The position numbers and the translations under genes were made by a program. Under the pieces are notes generated by a model. The model was not told the origin of the DNA. It ran no database searches and saw only the letters and a program-made list of their open reading frames with translations. Of a stretch of 47,703 nt of DNA, positions 1 to 8,294 are shown in pieces. Source of the DNA: an uncultured Bacteroidota bacterium (GTDB taxonomy: Bacteria > Bacteroidota > Bacteroidia > NS11-12g > UBA9320); NCBI GenBank assembly GCA_913050005.1, contig CAJXBI010000008.1, positions 1-47,703 on the forward strand, given 5' to 3'. Positions within the stretch are counted from its first letter, which is position 1. Each line of letters starts with the position of its first letter.

Positions 1-3000
1 CATAACAAGCTGTGTCCTTCCCAACTATGGAGACCTCCAATGGATCGCGTATTTCGATATTTACAGTTGCCTCTGGTTCGTATGCACTGCATCCATCTGA
101 TAATCGAACTTTATAACTCGTATTTATCATAGGACTAACAACCATTGAATCTATTGTGGTTTTTCCGCTTCCCCAATCGAACTGATAACTAAATGGTGTT
201 CCACCATTTGGAAAGGCTTTTAAAGCAAGAGTTTGCCCTTCACAAATGAGTGTATCTTTTGTGAAATCCATACTTAATGAGTCTCTGACGTTAATTGTGT
301 AAAATGCGGTATCATTTGTTGGCGTGCACTGGTCACTGTAAGATATCCAATATGAGTGCTGCCCCGATTTTAATGGACTTACAGTCCAGGTGGTAGAGAA
401 AGAGCTACCAGAGAAATTCCCATCAGAGAATAAGTAACTATAGGTTGATAACCCACCTGAAGGATTTATCTGTAATTTGGCTTGCTCGCCTTGACAAATT
501 AGCGATGGCGATTGTTGTTTATGGGATAACGAATCTCTAACTGTTAAATTAAAAAATGTTGTATCTTCTTTGGGAGAACATCCGTCCGATACAATCACCG
601 AAATAACTTCATCATCCCTAAATTGAGTTTTCCAATTATTAGTATCTACATTAAATGGCAACCAATTAAATGTATAATTCGTGAACAGTCCTCCAGATGC
701 ATTCGCGTTGAATTGAATAGGCTCTAAGAAACACAATGTAGTATCTGAAAAAGCATCAATTTTTAAAGGAGGTAACACTTTTATAACTATAGAATCATAA
801 ATAAACTCCTGCATACAGTCATCCCCAAATCTGAGGTATATAGTAGTGTCATTTCTTGGGTTTATTAGTAAACTATCTGTTCCAGCTTGAGCGTTCCATG
901 TATAACTGTAATCATCAGCACTACCACCCGACCCCACAGCGACTAGCCAAATATCTTGATTATAACAAACCGTTGTATCTGGTGTTAGCGTCAAACCTAA
1001 ACTTGGTCTAAATGCTTTAAATTCAGCTTTGTAACCTGATAGTGTCGCCAGTTGATCGGAGAAATGTCGCAGTGTAACTGCTCCTGAAGTTATTTTAATA
1101 GGCTTGCCCCTATTGGGAAGAGAATCTGCCGTATACCCACCAATAAATGTAGACGAAGTATTGGGACCATCATAAATATATAATGAATCAAAGCCCTCTT
1201 CATAAGCAAATTCGCTAAATGTCAAATAGGCACTATCACTTTTTCCAAAATCTAATGTAATTGTATCTCTAGTAAGATTGTAATAATCAGACTCACCAGC
1301 ATGATCATAAACAAAACCCTCACAAACTCGGTAGGTAGACCATTCACCCGGTATAGGAAGAGATGCTTTACAAATATCTCGTAATGAATCAATCTCAATG
1401 TAGGCTACTTTTTCAATCGAATCTTTCACTCCAAGGAAACACCCTTCTGCAACGAGTTTAACGTCATATTTACCTTGAGTACCATAGATATTTGTTGGAT
1501 TTTTTAACGTTGACTTTTCCCCGTCACCAAAAGACCATTCATAGCTTTTTGTATTTAAAGACTCATTTCTAAATGGTATAACATCGCTCGAAAAACAAAA
1601 TAATGTATCAGCACTAAAATCTACTGTGATTGAAGAACTATCATATTTTGAACCAACACCAACAGCGAACCAAGCATTAGTTGTAGCAATTACCTCATTG
1701 CTACATGGCCCAAACAAGTCAGATGCAGATTGTATGGCGTAATAACGCGCCTCTTTGAAGTTAGAGGATGGAGTTAAATAAGAGGTCAGATTACGATAGG
1801 CTATTTCTTGAGCTTTTCTGATTCCAATACTATCAACTTCAAATGTGTCACCATTATCGTTCGTTCCTGAGACACCCTCAGTAAGCAAATAAAACCAATA
1901 GTTCTGAACTCCACTATTTATGTGAACACCTCCATTATCTGAAGGTGCAGTATGCCAATAATCTCCTTTGTAAGTATCAGGATCTCTAAAATCATTTGGA
2001 TTTTTCATGTTTCGGATTCCCCTCCCAGAAGAGGTAATATCCTCACCCATACCCCAATCAAACTGAGTAGAATCTGCATAGAACTCAATCGCATTTCCAA
2101 AAATATCACTGAATGACTCATTCAGAGCCCCACTCTCATATCGATATATTAGTCCAGCACTATTAGTAGTAACTGCGTGAGCAACCTCGTGCCCGCAAAT
2201 ATCTACACTTGTTAGTGGTGACCATGAAGAACCATTTCCATCTCCGTAGGTCATGACATACCCATTCCAAAATGCATTCACATAATTTGACCTGTAATGA
2301 ATGTAACTCCTAATTTTAGCACCATTGTCATCAAAGCTGTTTCTACCGAAATTATTGTAGAAATAATCGTAGGTAGACTCAGCCCCAAAGTGGGCGTCTG
2401 TTGCAACTTCGTCCAGATTGATATTATAATTATTCCAATAATTATCTGCATCAGTAAAGTCAACTGCTGCTGCATATGAGGTCCCCTTTTGCATGTTATA
2501 AGTTTCTATTCCATTGCCTCTTCCAGATTCTCGTAACCTAAAATTAGCTGGACTCATACTATCAGTTTGTATTGAACGAAGACCTCTATACTTGGTATTA
2601 GCTGATCCTTTTACTTCTACTACATGAATTAAATCCTCAATTGCCCATAATTCACCCGTTTGTGCATTTACATATATATTCTTTTTAATTAGTGGTTCAA
2701 TGGCGTTTATTTCTATACCATAGCACAAACTGAATTTGTCTAAAAAATCCAAATCTTTTGGAACATATACAAGTTCTGGCTTTGGGTCATAAGTAGCTAG
2801 ACTGTCTTCGGTCCATAATTTCAGCATTGCTTCCTCCTCCTCAATTTGCCAATTAAAAATTTTACCTCCAGAAGAATTAATAGCTATTTCTTTGGCCACT
2901 TTCGAATCGATACTAGGAGAACTGATCAATGGACTGTAGATAATCCCATTAAACCCTGTAAGAATTCCATCACTATATCTTGCAACTACCTCACTTCCAA

Positions 3001-3292
3001 GTATGGAGTGTCCGTTAATTTTATGAGTATACCTAACAACTGTAGAATTTTCATTTTGATTGAACTTAGGCACTAATGTACTTCCTTTTGGTAACTCTAA
3101 ATAATCACTAATATAATTTGGTGAATCAAATTTACGAATAAAAAAAGGTTCCACATTCACGATATTAAAGTGTAAACCTTCGTCTCCCCAATTACCAGAA
3201 TAATTTGAGAGCAAATTTTGAGCAATTGAAGAAAATGTTAGATGAATAAAAAATCCAACGATAAAAAATCTATGCTTTAGAAATTGAATCAT
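1..3292 (-). CDS. Secreted M4-family (thermolysin-like) metallopeptidase with PKD, CUB-like and tandem Ig/PKD-like modules; 3' end outside window
   Basis: About 1097 residues are visible and the C-terminus lies beyond base 1. A hydrophobic N-terminus ending near SSIAQ looks like a signal peptide. A propeptide-like part is followed by the M4 core: HEVAH at residues 368-372 (zinc His plus catalytic Glu), NESFSD with the third zinc ligand Glu392, and GGVHINSG with His457. A PKD domain (WSFGDG) lies around 550-620 and a CUB-like domain (IYDGP) around 650-760. At least four cysteine-paired modules of about 90 residues follow, with the recurring pattern DT-x-C ... SDGC. An in-frame ATG three codons upstream (3301) is an alternative start. 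By family it should be an extracellular protease; a T9SS sorting tail is likely but not visible. The gene is divergent from the CstB-like gene. Confidence 0.9.
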   Translation of the reverse strand, partial: MIQFLKHRFFIVGFFIHLTFSSIAQNLLSNYSGNWGDEGLHFNIVNVEPFFIRKFDSPNYISDYLELPKGSTLVPKFNQNENSTVVRYTHKINGHSILGSEVVARYSDGILTGFNGIIYSPLISSPSIDSKVAKEIAINSSGGKIFNWQIEEEEAMLKLWTEDSLATYDPKPELVYVPKDLDFLDKFSLCYGIEINAIEPLIKKNIYVNAQTGELWAIEDLIHVVEVKGSANTKYRGLRSIQTDSMSPANFRLRESGRGNGIETYNMQKGTSYAAAVDFTDADNYWNNYNINLDEVATDAHFGAESTYDYFYNNFGRNSFDDNGAKIRSYIHYRSNYVNAFWNGYVMTYGDGNGSSWSPLTSVDICGHEVAHAVTTNSAGLIYRYESGALNESFSDIFGNAIEFYADSTQFDWGMGEDITSSGRGIRNMKNPNDFRDPDTYKGDYWHTAPSDNGGVHINSGVQNYWFYLLTEGVSGTNDNGDTFEVDSIGIRKAQEIAYRNLTSYLTPSSNFKEARYYAIQSASDLFGPCSNEVIATTNAWFAVGVGSKYDSSSITVDFSADTLFCFSSDVIPFRNESLNTKSYEWSFGDGEKSTLKNPTNIYGTQGKYDVKLVAEGCFLGVKDSIEKVAYIEIDSLRDICKASLPIPGEWSTYRVCEGFVYDHAGESDYYNLTRDTITLDFGKSDSAYLTFSEFAYEEGFDSLYIYDGPNTSSTFIGGYTADSLPNRGKPIKITSGAVTLRHFSDQLATLSGYKAEFKAFRPSLGLTLTPDTTVCYNQDIWLVAVGSGGSADDYSYTWNAQAGTDSLLINPRNDTTIYLRFGDDCMQEFIYDSIVIKVLPPLKIDAFSDTTLCFLEPIQFNANASGGLFTNYTFNWLPFNVDTNNWKTQFRDDEVISVIVSDGCSPKEDTTFFNLTVRDSLSHKQQSPSLICQGEQAKLQINPSGGLSTYSYLFSDGNFSGSSFSTTWTVSPLKSGQHSYWISYSDQCTPTNDTAFYTINVRDSLSMDFTKDTLICEGQTLALKAFPNGGTPFSYQFDWGSGKTTIDSMVVSPMINTSYKVRLSDGCSAYEPEATVNIEIRDPLEVSIVGKDTACY

Positions 3293-3482
3293 AATTAACA
3301 TTTTACTCAAATATTGGTTTACGAATATATCGAATTGGCACAGAATAGTTTCGTGTGCATCGTCATTAAAATGTAAAACTAGAATCAAAATCACGATTAT
3401 TATCAATAAAAAAATTAAATTATAGGATAAAAATAATCGTTGTCTAGTTAATCATTTAATTCATCAGAATTGATTAAAGCAC

Positions 3483-3490
3483 TATCTTTG
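3483..3490 (+). promoter_or_regulatory. Bacteroidota -7 promoter element upstream of the CstB-like gene
   Basis: TATCTTTG matches the TAnnTTTG consensus and lies 17 bases before the ATG at 3508. I see no clear TTG -33 element at the right spacing. Confidence 0.45.
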
Positions 3491-3507
3491 AGGCAATTTT
3501 AGCACCC

Positions 3508-4899
3508 ATGATTATTGAGCAGATATACACCAGTTGCCTTGCACAAGGTGCTTACCTTATCGAAAGTAATGGTGAAGTAGCTATCATTGATCCCCTTCGG
3601 GAAATTGATTCATACATTAAAAAGGCTGATGCGTTAAATGCCAAAATAAAATACATTTTTGAGACCCATTTTCATGCCGATTTTGTGAGTGGTCATGTCA
3701 CACTATCAGAAAAATCTGGGGCTCAAATTGTCTATGGACCTATGGCCAATCCAACTTACGATGTAATCATTGCCGAAGATAGGCAAGAATTTAAATTAGG
3801 GAATATTACTATTATTGCCCTGCACACACCAGGTCACACTCTGGAAAGCACGACCTATCTATTAAAGGACGAAAAAGGCAAAGACCATTGTATTTTTTCT
3901 GGTGACACTTTATTCTTAGGAGATGTAGGAAGACCTGATCTAGCTCAAAAATCAGTAAATATCACTCAAGAGGAATTGGCTGGAATATTATACGATAGTT
4001 TACGAAAAATAATCATGCCTCTAGCAGACGATGTTATCGTATACCCAGCTCACGGGGCTGGAAGTGCTTGCGGTAAAAACATGATGACTGAAACAGTGGA
4101 CACTTTAGGCAATCAAAAAAAAATGAATTATGCCTTGAGATCGGATATGACCAAAGCTGAATTTATTGAAGAGGTTACCGATGGGCTGTCTGTACCTCCT
4201 GAATACTTCCCAATGAATGTCATGATGAACAAATCGGGTTATTTGAATATTGATGATGTCATCTCAAAGGGAAACTCACCACTAAGTCCTGCAGAATTTG
4301 AAATAGCCGCCAACAAACACCAGGCAACAATCCTTGACGTTAGACACGAGAAAGAATTTATCAAAGGTTTCATCCCACGAAGTATATTCATTGGCATTGA
4401 CGGAAATTTTGCTCCATGGGTTGGAGCTATTATCAAAGATGTTAAACAACCTATTCTTATCGTTGGTGATGAGAATCGATTAAATGAGGTTATCACTAGG
4501 CTGAGCCGTGTAGGATTTGATAATACTATAGGATATTTAAAAGGTAGTTTTGAGGCTTGGAAAAAAGAGGGCAGAGAAATCGATACCATTCAATCTGTTC
4601 CTACTAATCAATTTGAAACTGAATATAAGACTAATCACAACCCCATTTATGATGTTCGTAAAAAGGGGGAATGGGATACAAAACATATCAAAGACGCTCA
4701 TCACATTTGCCTAAGCATGATACATGAAGAAACTGATCAATTTCCTAAAGAAAAAAACTTTTATGTACACTGTGCTGGCGGATACCGATCAGTGATTGCA
4801 TCTTCTGTATTAAAGATGCGTGGCTTCCACAATTTAATAAATATTAATGAGGGTTTTGATGCTATTCAACATGCTTCTCTTGAGTTTATCTCCGAATAA
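3508..4899 (+). CDS. Persulfide dioxygenase-sulfurtransferase (MBL fold plus two rhodanese domains, CstB/BLH type)
   Basis: 463 aa. The metallo-beta-lactamase domain occupies about 1-235 and carries HFHADFVSGH at 54-63, HTPGH near 112 and SGDTLFLGDVGRPD, the pattern of glutathione- or CoA-persulfide dioxygenases. The first rhodanese module (about 270-355) has VGDENR where the active cysteine loop should be, so it is a pseudo-rhodanese. The second (about 370-463) has CAGGYRS with Cys422 and should be active. This three-part layout is that of CstB, which oxidises persulfides to sulfite/thiosulfate. A cytosolic role in sulfide detoxification is inferred from the family. The MauE-thioredoxin gene follows after 69 bases on the same strand. 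Confidence 0.9.
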   Translation: MIIEQIYTSCLAQGAYLIESNGEVAIIDPLREIDSYIKKADALNAKIKYIFETHFHADFVSGHVTLSEKSGAQIVYGPMANPTYDVIIAEDRQEFKLGNITIIALHTPGHTLESTTYLLKDEKGKDHCIFSGDTLFLGDVGRPDLAQKSVNITQEELAGILYDSLRKIIMPLADDVIVYPAHGAGSACGKNMMTETVDTLGNQKKMNYALRSDMTKAEFIEEVTDGLSVPPEYFPMNVMMNKSGYLNIDDVISKGNSPLSPAEFEIAANKHQATILDVRHEKEFIKGFIPRSIFIGIDGNFAPWVGAIIKDVKQPILIVGDENRLNEVITRLSRVGFDNTIGYLKGSFEAWKKEGREIDTIQSVPTNQFETEYKTNHNPIYDVRKKGEWDTKHIKDAHHICLSMIHEETDQFPKEKNFYVHCAGGYRSVIASSVLKMRGFHNLININEGFDAIQHASLEFISE

Positions 4900-4968
4900 T
4901 TAAAGCTAAATCACATCGATTCAAATAACACAAATAATTTTTCTTCGTTAAGCTATCACAAATTAGAT

Positions 4969-6171
4969 ATGATTGTTCAAATAAGTCGCATACTACTTAG
5001 TTTTCTTTTCATTTTTGGAGCAGTAAGTAAATTAATTTCCATGCCTTTTTTTGATAGTATGGTTGCTGAGTTAATTCTTGGACAAGATTATTTTAATCGC
5101 CCTCAAGAAATGATTTTAGTTCAATGGCTGACACGCATATTAGTAGCTTTAGAACTTTGGATTGGTATTGCTCTTCTTCAAAACAAAGGTTTCAAAAAAG
5201 TAACCCTACCTCTAACTCTGCTTACTTTGATCTTATTTACTATTCACCTCTTTTATGAAAGCTTAAAAAAGGAAAATGGTTTTATTGAGGGAAATTGTGG
5301 CTGTTTTGGTGATGTATTACCTATGAATAATCTCGAATCCATTATTAAGAATGTTATTGGAATAGGTCTGGCTATATTAGCTTGGTTCAAGTTTAACAAT
5401 CAAACCTTTCGATCATGGACCTCATCGGTTTTTCTTGGATTAGTCACCTTATTCACGCTTAGCTTTGGTGTAAAATCTTACCAAAAAGCTACAGAAAGTA
5501 TAAATTCAACTACTACATCACAAAATATAACAATCCAAGACACAACAGACACTGATTTCCAAGATAGTATGTTGATTGATTCTCCAACAACTCCTTCATC
5601 AAATAAAGAGCTATTAATTAAAAAATCCCAAAAAGTAATAACGACTTCTGAAAAAATCAACAAAATAATTTCTAAAAAAAATAACGCATCAAGTTCAAAC
5701 AGAATTAGCCCTCAAACTACACTTGAATTGTTAAATTCTTATGTACCTGACTTAAACAAACACCTACAAAAAAATGATACTACACTGGTATGTCTATTTA
5801 GTATGACTTGCAGTCATTGTCAAGAAGTTTACCGCGATATTTCGTCCATGAAATCATCTTCAAAACTTCCTCCCATTTATCTCGTTAACTATGGCTCAGA
5901 GTATGAGCAAAATTACTTCTTCACACAAGCAGGAAACAAGAATGACCCTCATTACAAAATTGAAGATTTCACCCTATTCAAACGATTACTTGAAGGAAAA
6001 ACTTACCCAAGGATTTTATGCGTAAGTCAAGGGAATATAATTAAAGAATGGGATGTTGATAGCTACCAAAAAGAAAACTTTATGAGTCACTTTGGTATTC
6101 TTAAAATTGAAAAAGAAAAGCTAAAAAATGGATTACAATTGGATTTAAATCAAGGTAATAGTCCTTGGTAA
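4969..6171 (+). CDS. DoxX/MauE-like membrane protein fused to a thioredoxin-like domain (BT_3928-type)
   Basis: 400 aa. The N-terminal 170 residues hold four predicted membrane segments of the MauE/DoxX type, including GNCGCFGD with Cys110 and Cys112, the conserved dithiol of that family. A low-complexity Ser/Thr/Lys linker (about 172-250) leads to a thioredoxin-like domain with FSMTCSHC, the CxxC pair at Cys281 and Cys284. The layout suggests electrons pass across the inner membrane to a periplasmic dithiol domain; that is inference from MauE/DsbD-like proteins. It directly follows the persulfide dioxygenase, so a link to sulfur or thiol chemistry is possible. Its TAA abuts the stop of the convergent gene with no intervening base. 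Confidence 0.75.
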   Translation: MIVQISRILLSFLFIFGAVSKLISMPFFDSMVAELILGQDYFNRPQEMILVQWLTRILVALELWIGIALLQNKGFKKVTLPLTLLTLILFTIHLFYESLKKENGFIEGNCGCFGDVLPMNNLESIIKNVIGIGLAILAWFKFNNQTFRSWTSSVFLGLVTLFTLSFGVKSYQKATESINSTTTSQNITIQDTTDTDFQDSMLIDSPTTPSSNKELLIKKSQKVITTSEKINKIISKKNNASSSNRISPQTTLELLNSYVPDLNKHLQKNDTTLVCLFSMTCSHCQEVYRDISSMKSSSKLPPIYLVNYGSEYEQNYFFTQAGNKNDPHYKIEDFTLFKRLLEGKTYPRILCVSQGNIIKEWDVDSYQKENFMSHFGILKIEKEKLKNGLQLDLNQGNSPW

Positions 6172-7653
6172 TTACCTGATTTTGTATTCTACCCCAAACT
6201 GAATTGCCTTTGTTTGAGGAAGCAGGTCATAGGACTTCAACATCGAATTTATACCATAACCATATTGATAACTCAATCGTATTCCCCATGATTTTGTTAG
6301 TCCATATCGAAGACCTACTGATCCGCTAATTCTAATCAAGGTGTTATTCAGTAAGTTTTCTTCTAATTCTACAACATCCAAAATACCATTATCTACAGTT
6401 GCAGTAAAATAACCATTGGTTTTTTTTAAGATATCGATATTCATACCAAGTCCACCAAAAAATGAAATTCGATTTCGAGGTATGGTCCAATAATACACTT
6501 GAAATGGTATGGTCCAATAATCAAAATTGGATATGCAATCGACACATATATCTCGTTGAATAGTTGTTGTTGTACTATCTACAACGACATCACCAATTAG
6601 AGCAATGGAGGTCCCTCTTGGCGAAATGATATAATTACGGTTTAGTAATTTCTTTTTGGTGATGTATGTTTTTTCTATTGAAGACAATACGTAATTCGTT
6701 TTCAGCTGTAATGTCATCACCCCTATGCCCGATGTGAATTTCAAACGGTTTTTCTGTGCAGCTAGATTTAATCCATAACCAAAACTTCGTATTTCACGTT
6801 CATTCGACTTGTGATTACTTTCATCCACAAGGTTATTCAATCGAATTGTAGTTTGATATTGAATTGATTTGATGTACGCTGAAGCATAAAATGACCACCT
6901 TGAATAGGGACTTTTTAGTACCCCAATATTTTTTATGTTAGGATTATGATCATACTTAAACACATCAATACCATATGGATCTAACCCCAATGTTTCTTGT
7001 TTCAAGTCTTCTAATACTATTGAGTTATTGAATTTTTGTTCTGATGTCTGATCTTTATATTCAATAATGTCTTTTTGATTTAATTTTTCAACAGCCAAAT
7101 TATTCGTATTAAGATTCATTCCATCCCTTTCTGAATTTGGAATAGGTTTTTGTGTGAGATTGAGCCTACTTTCAACTGAATTAACATTTATTCCCCCAGA
7201 AATTTTGGGATTATTCAAATTATGATCATCTGTATCATAATCCTTAGAACTCACAAAATTGTTTTGTTTTTTCTCAGGGATAACTACTGCCATAGCATCA
7301 TCTGCTATCGTTGATTCTCGAGTTGAACTAGGCTTAGTTTTATTGAGGTCTTTTGGAGACTTCTTGTCCTCAAAATTTATAGATGGTTCTTTAAAATAAG
7401 ACTGATTTTTGTTAACCTCTTGACTAGAAGTTGCAATAGTATCCTTACCTTTTGTGTCAAAATCACACAAATAAACAAGCATAGAAAAACTTGTAATCAT
7501 GAGGATAACCGAAGATCTAATCCACCATCGATATCGAAAAGAAAAACTAGCTTGATGATTCAACAATGCTGCCATAGCCTTCCAATCAGACTTGGAGTAT
7601 TTTAACCCCTTGTCAGACAGTCCGTCTCTGAATATGTCATCTATCTTACTCAC
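6172..7653 (-). CDS. Membrane-anchored protein with C-terminal outer-membrane beta-barrel domain; putative anti-sigma/regulator of the upstream ECF factor
   Basis: 493 aa, not assignable to a named gene. Residues 1-45 are a soluble, presumably cytoplasmic, segment (MSKIDDIFRDGL..., WKAMAALL). One membrane segment spans about 47-64, followed by a long polar, probably disordered, stretch (65-245). The last about 245 residues alternate aromatic and polar residues in beta-strand style and end in IQFGVEYKIR, typical of Bacteroidota porin-like barrels. The start overlaps the sigma factor stop by four bases (ATGA), indicating translational coupling. Small N-terminal domains encoded directly after ECF sigma genes are often anti-sigma modules, so this is probably a trans-envelope sigma regulator. 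That function is inferred, not shown. Confidence 0.7.
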   Translation of the reverse strand: MSKIDDIFRDGLSDKGLKYSKSDWKAMAALLNHQASFSFRYRWWIRSSVILMITSFSMLVYLCDFDTKGKDTIATSSQEVNKNQSYFKEPSINFEDKKSPKDLNKTKPSSTRESTIADDAMAVVIPEKKQNNFVSSKDYDTDDHNLNNPKISGGINVNSVESRLNLTQKPIPNSERDGMNLNTNNLAVEKLNQKDIIEYKDQTSEQKFNNSIVLEDLKQETLGLDPYGIDVFKYDHNPNIKNIGVLKSPYSRWSFYASAYIKSIQYQTTIRLNNLVDESNHKSNEREIRSFGYGLNLAAQKNRLKFTSGIGVMTLQLKTNYVLSSIEKTYITKKKLLNRNYIISPRGTSIALIGDVVVDSTTTTIQRDICVDCISNFDYWTIPFQVYYWTIPRNRISFFGGLGMNIDILKKTNGYFTATVDNGILDVVELEENLLNNTLIRISGSVGLRYGLTKSWGIRLSYQYGYGINSMLKSYDLLPQTKAIQFGVEYKIR

Positions 7654-8213
7654 TTTAATTTTGCTACTCTTTTTTTTACTTTCACTTGCTTTTCAAGCAT
7701 TACTTTTAATCTTTTTCTTGCATCATTCACATGCCATTTACTTGTTCCTACGGGTATTCCCAAATAATCGCCTATTTCTTTATGTTTATAACCATCAATG
7801 GCAAATAGATTGAAGATTTTTTGAGTGAGGTCTGGAAGTCTTTGCAACATGACTCTCAAATCTTTCTCTTGAACATTTGCCTCCCCTAAATTATAATCTA
7901 CAGGAACATTGAAGTCCTCATAGGTTGTAACGTGAATATTGGCAACATACTTTTTATCTTTTCTATACTCATCGATCAAATGGTTTATCATCACATTTCT
8001 AATCCAAGTTGCTATCGCATATTGATTATTATATTTTTCTATGTTTTGTAGCACTTTCAAAAATCCCCCATTTAGCTTTTGAGGAACTTCCGATTCATCA
8101 TTACAATATCGAAGTACGATGCTACTCATCAATGGAAAATATTTTTCATACAACTTATTCTGACACCTTCTGTCATTTTTTATACATCCTTTTATCAGTT
8201 GGTCATCAGTCAT
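7650..8213 (-). CDS. ECF-type RNA polymerase sigma factor
   Basis: 187 aa, the usual length for sigma-70 family group 4. Sigma2 spans about 5-95, with the region 2.4-like ATWIRNVMINHLIDEYRK. Sigma4 spans about 120-175 with the helix-turn-helix DGYKHKEIGDYLGIPVGTSK and the recognition helix WHVNDARKRLK. The C-terminus is very lysine-rich. Region 2.2 is unusual: the common acidic D-A-E-D-x-x-Q-E segment is replaced by ESEVPQKLNGGF. It is followed by the barrel-domain protein with an ATGA overlap. A terminator separates it from the gene upstream, so it should have its own promoter, but no convincing element is visible. Confidence 0.9.
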   Translation of the reverse strand: MTDDQLIKGCIKNDRRCQNKLYEKYFPLMSSIVLRYCNDESEVPQKLNGGFLKVLQNIEKYNNQYAIATWIRNVMINHLIDEYRKDKKYVANIHVTTYEDFNVPVDYNLGEANVQEKDLRVMLQRLPDLTQKIFNLFAIDGYKHKEIGDYLGIPVGTSKWHVNDARKRLKVMLEKQVKVKKRVAKLK

Positions 8214-8233
8214 ACAAAAAAATACTCATTTTT

Positions 8234-8269
8234 TAGAAAAAGGTAGAGCTACATATGTAACTCTACCTT
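8234..8269 (-). terminator. Rho-independent terminator after the T9SS cargo gene
   Basis: On the minus strand AAGGTAGAG pairs perfectly with CTCTACCTT (9 bp). The loop itself contains the self-complementary TACATATGTA, so the hairpin can extend further. A T-rich tract (TTTTTCT) follows. It sits 26 bases after the stop of the PKD/T9SS protein and insulates the sigma factor gene. Confidence 0.85.
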
Positions 8270-8294
8270 CTAACCAAAAAACTAAGATTTCAAA

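Noticed and set aside
2278-2475. Open frame of 65 codons on the minus strand and similar short frames across 2278-3076
   Set aside because: They are out-of-frame shadows of the M4 peptidase gene, whose own frame is open from 3292 to base 2 and carries HExxH.
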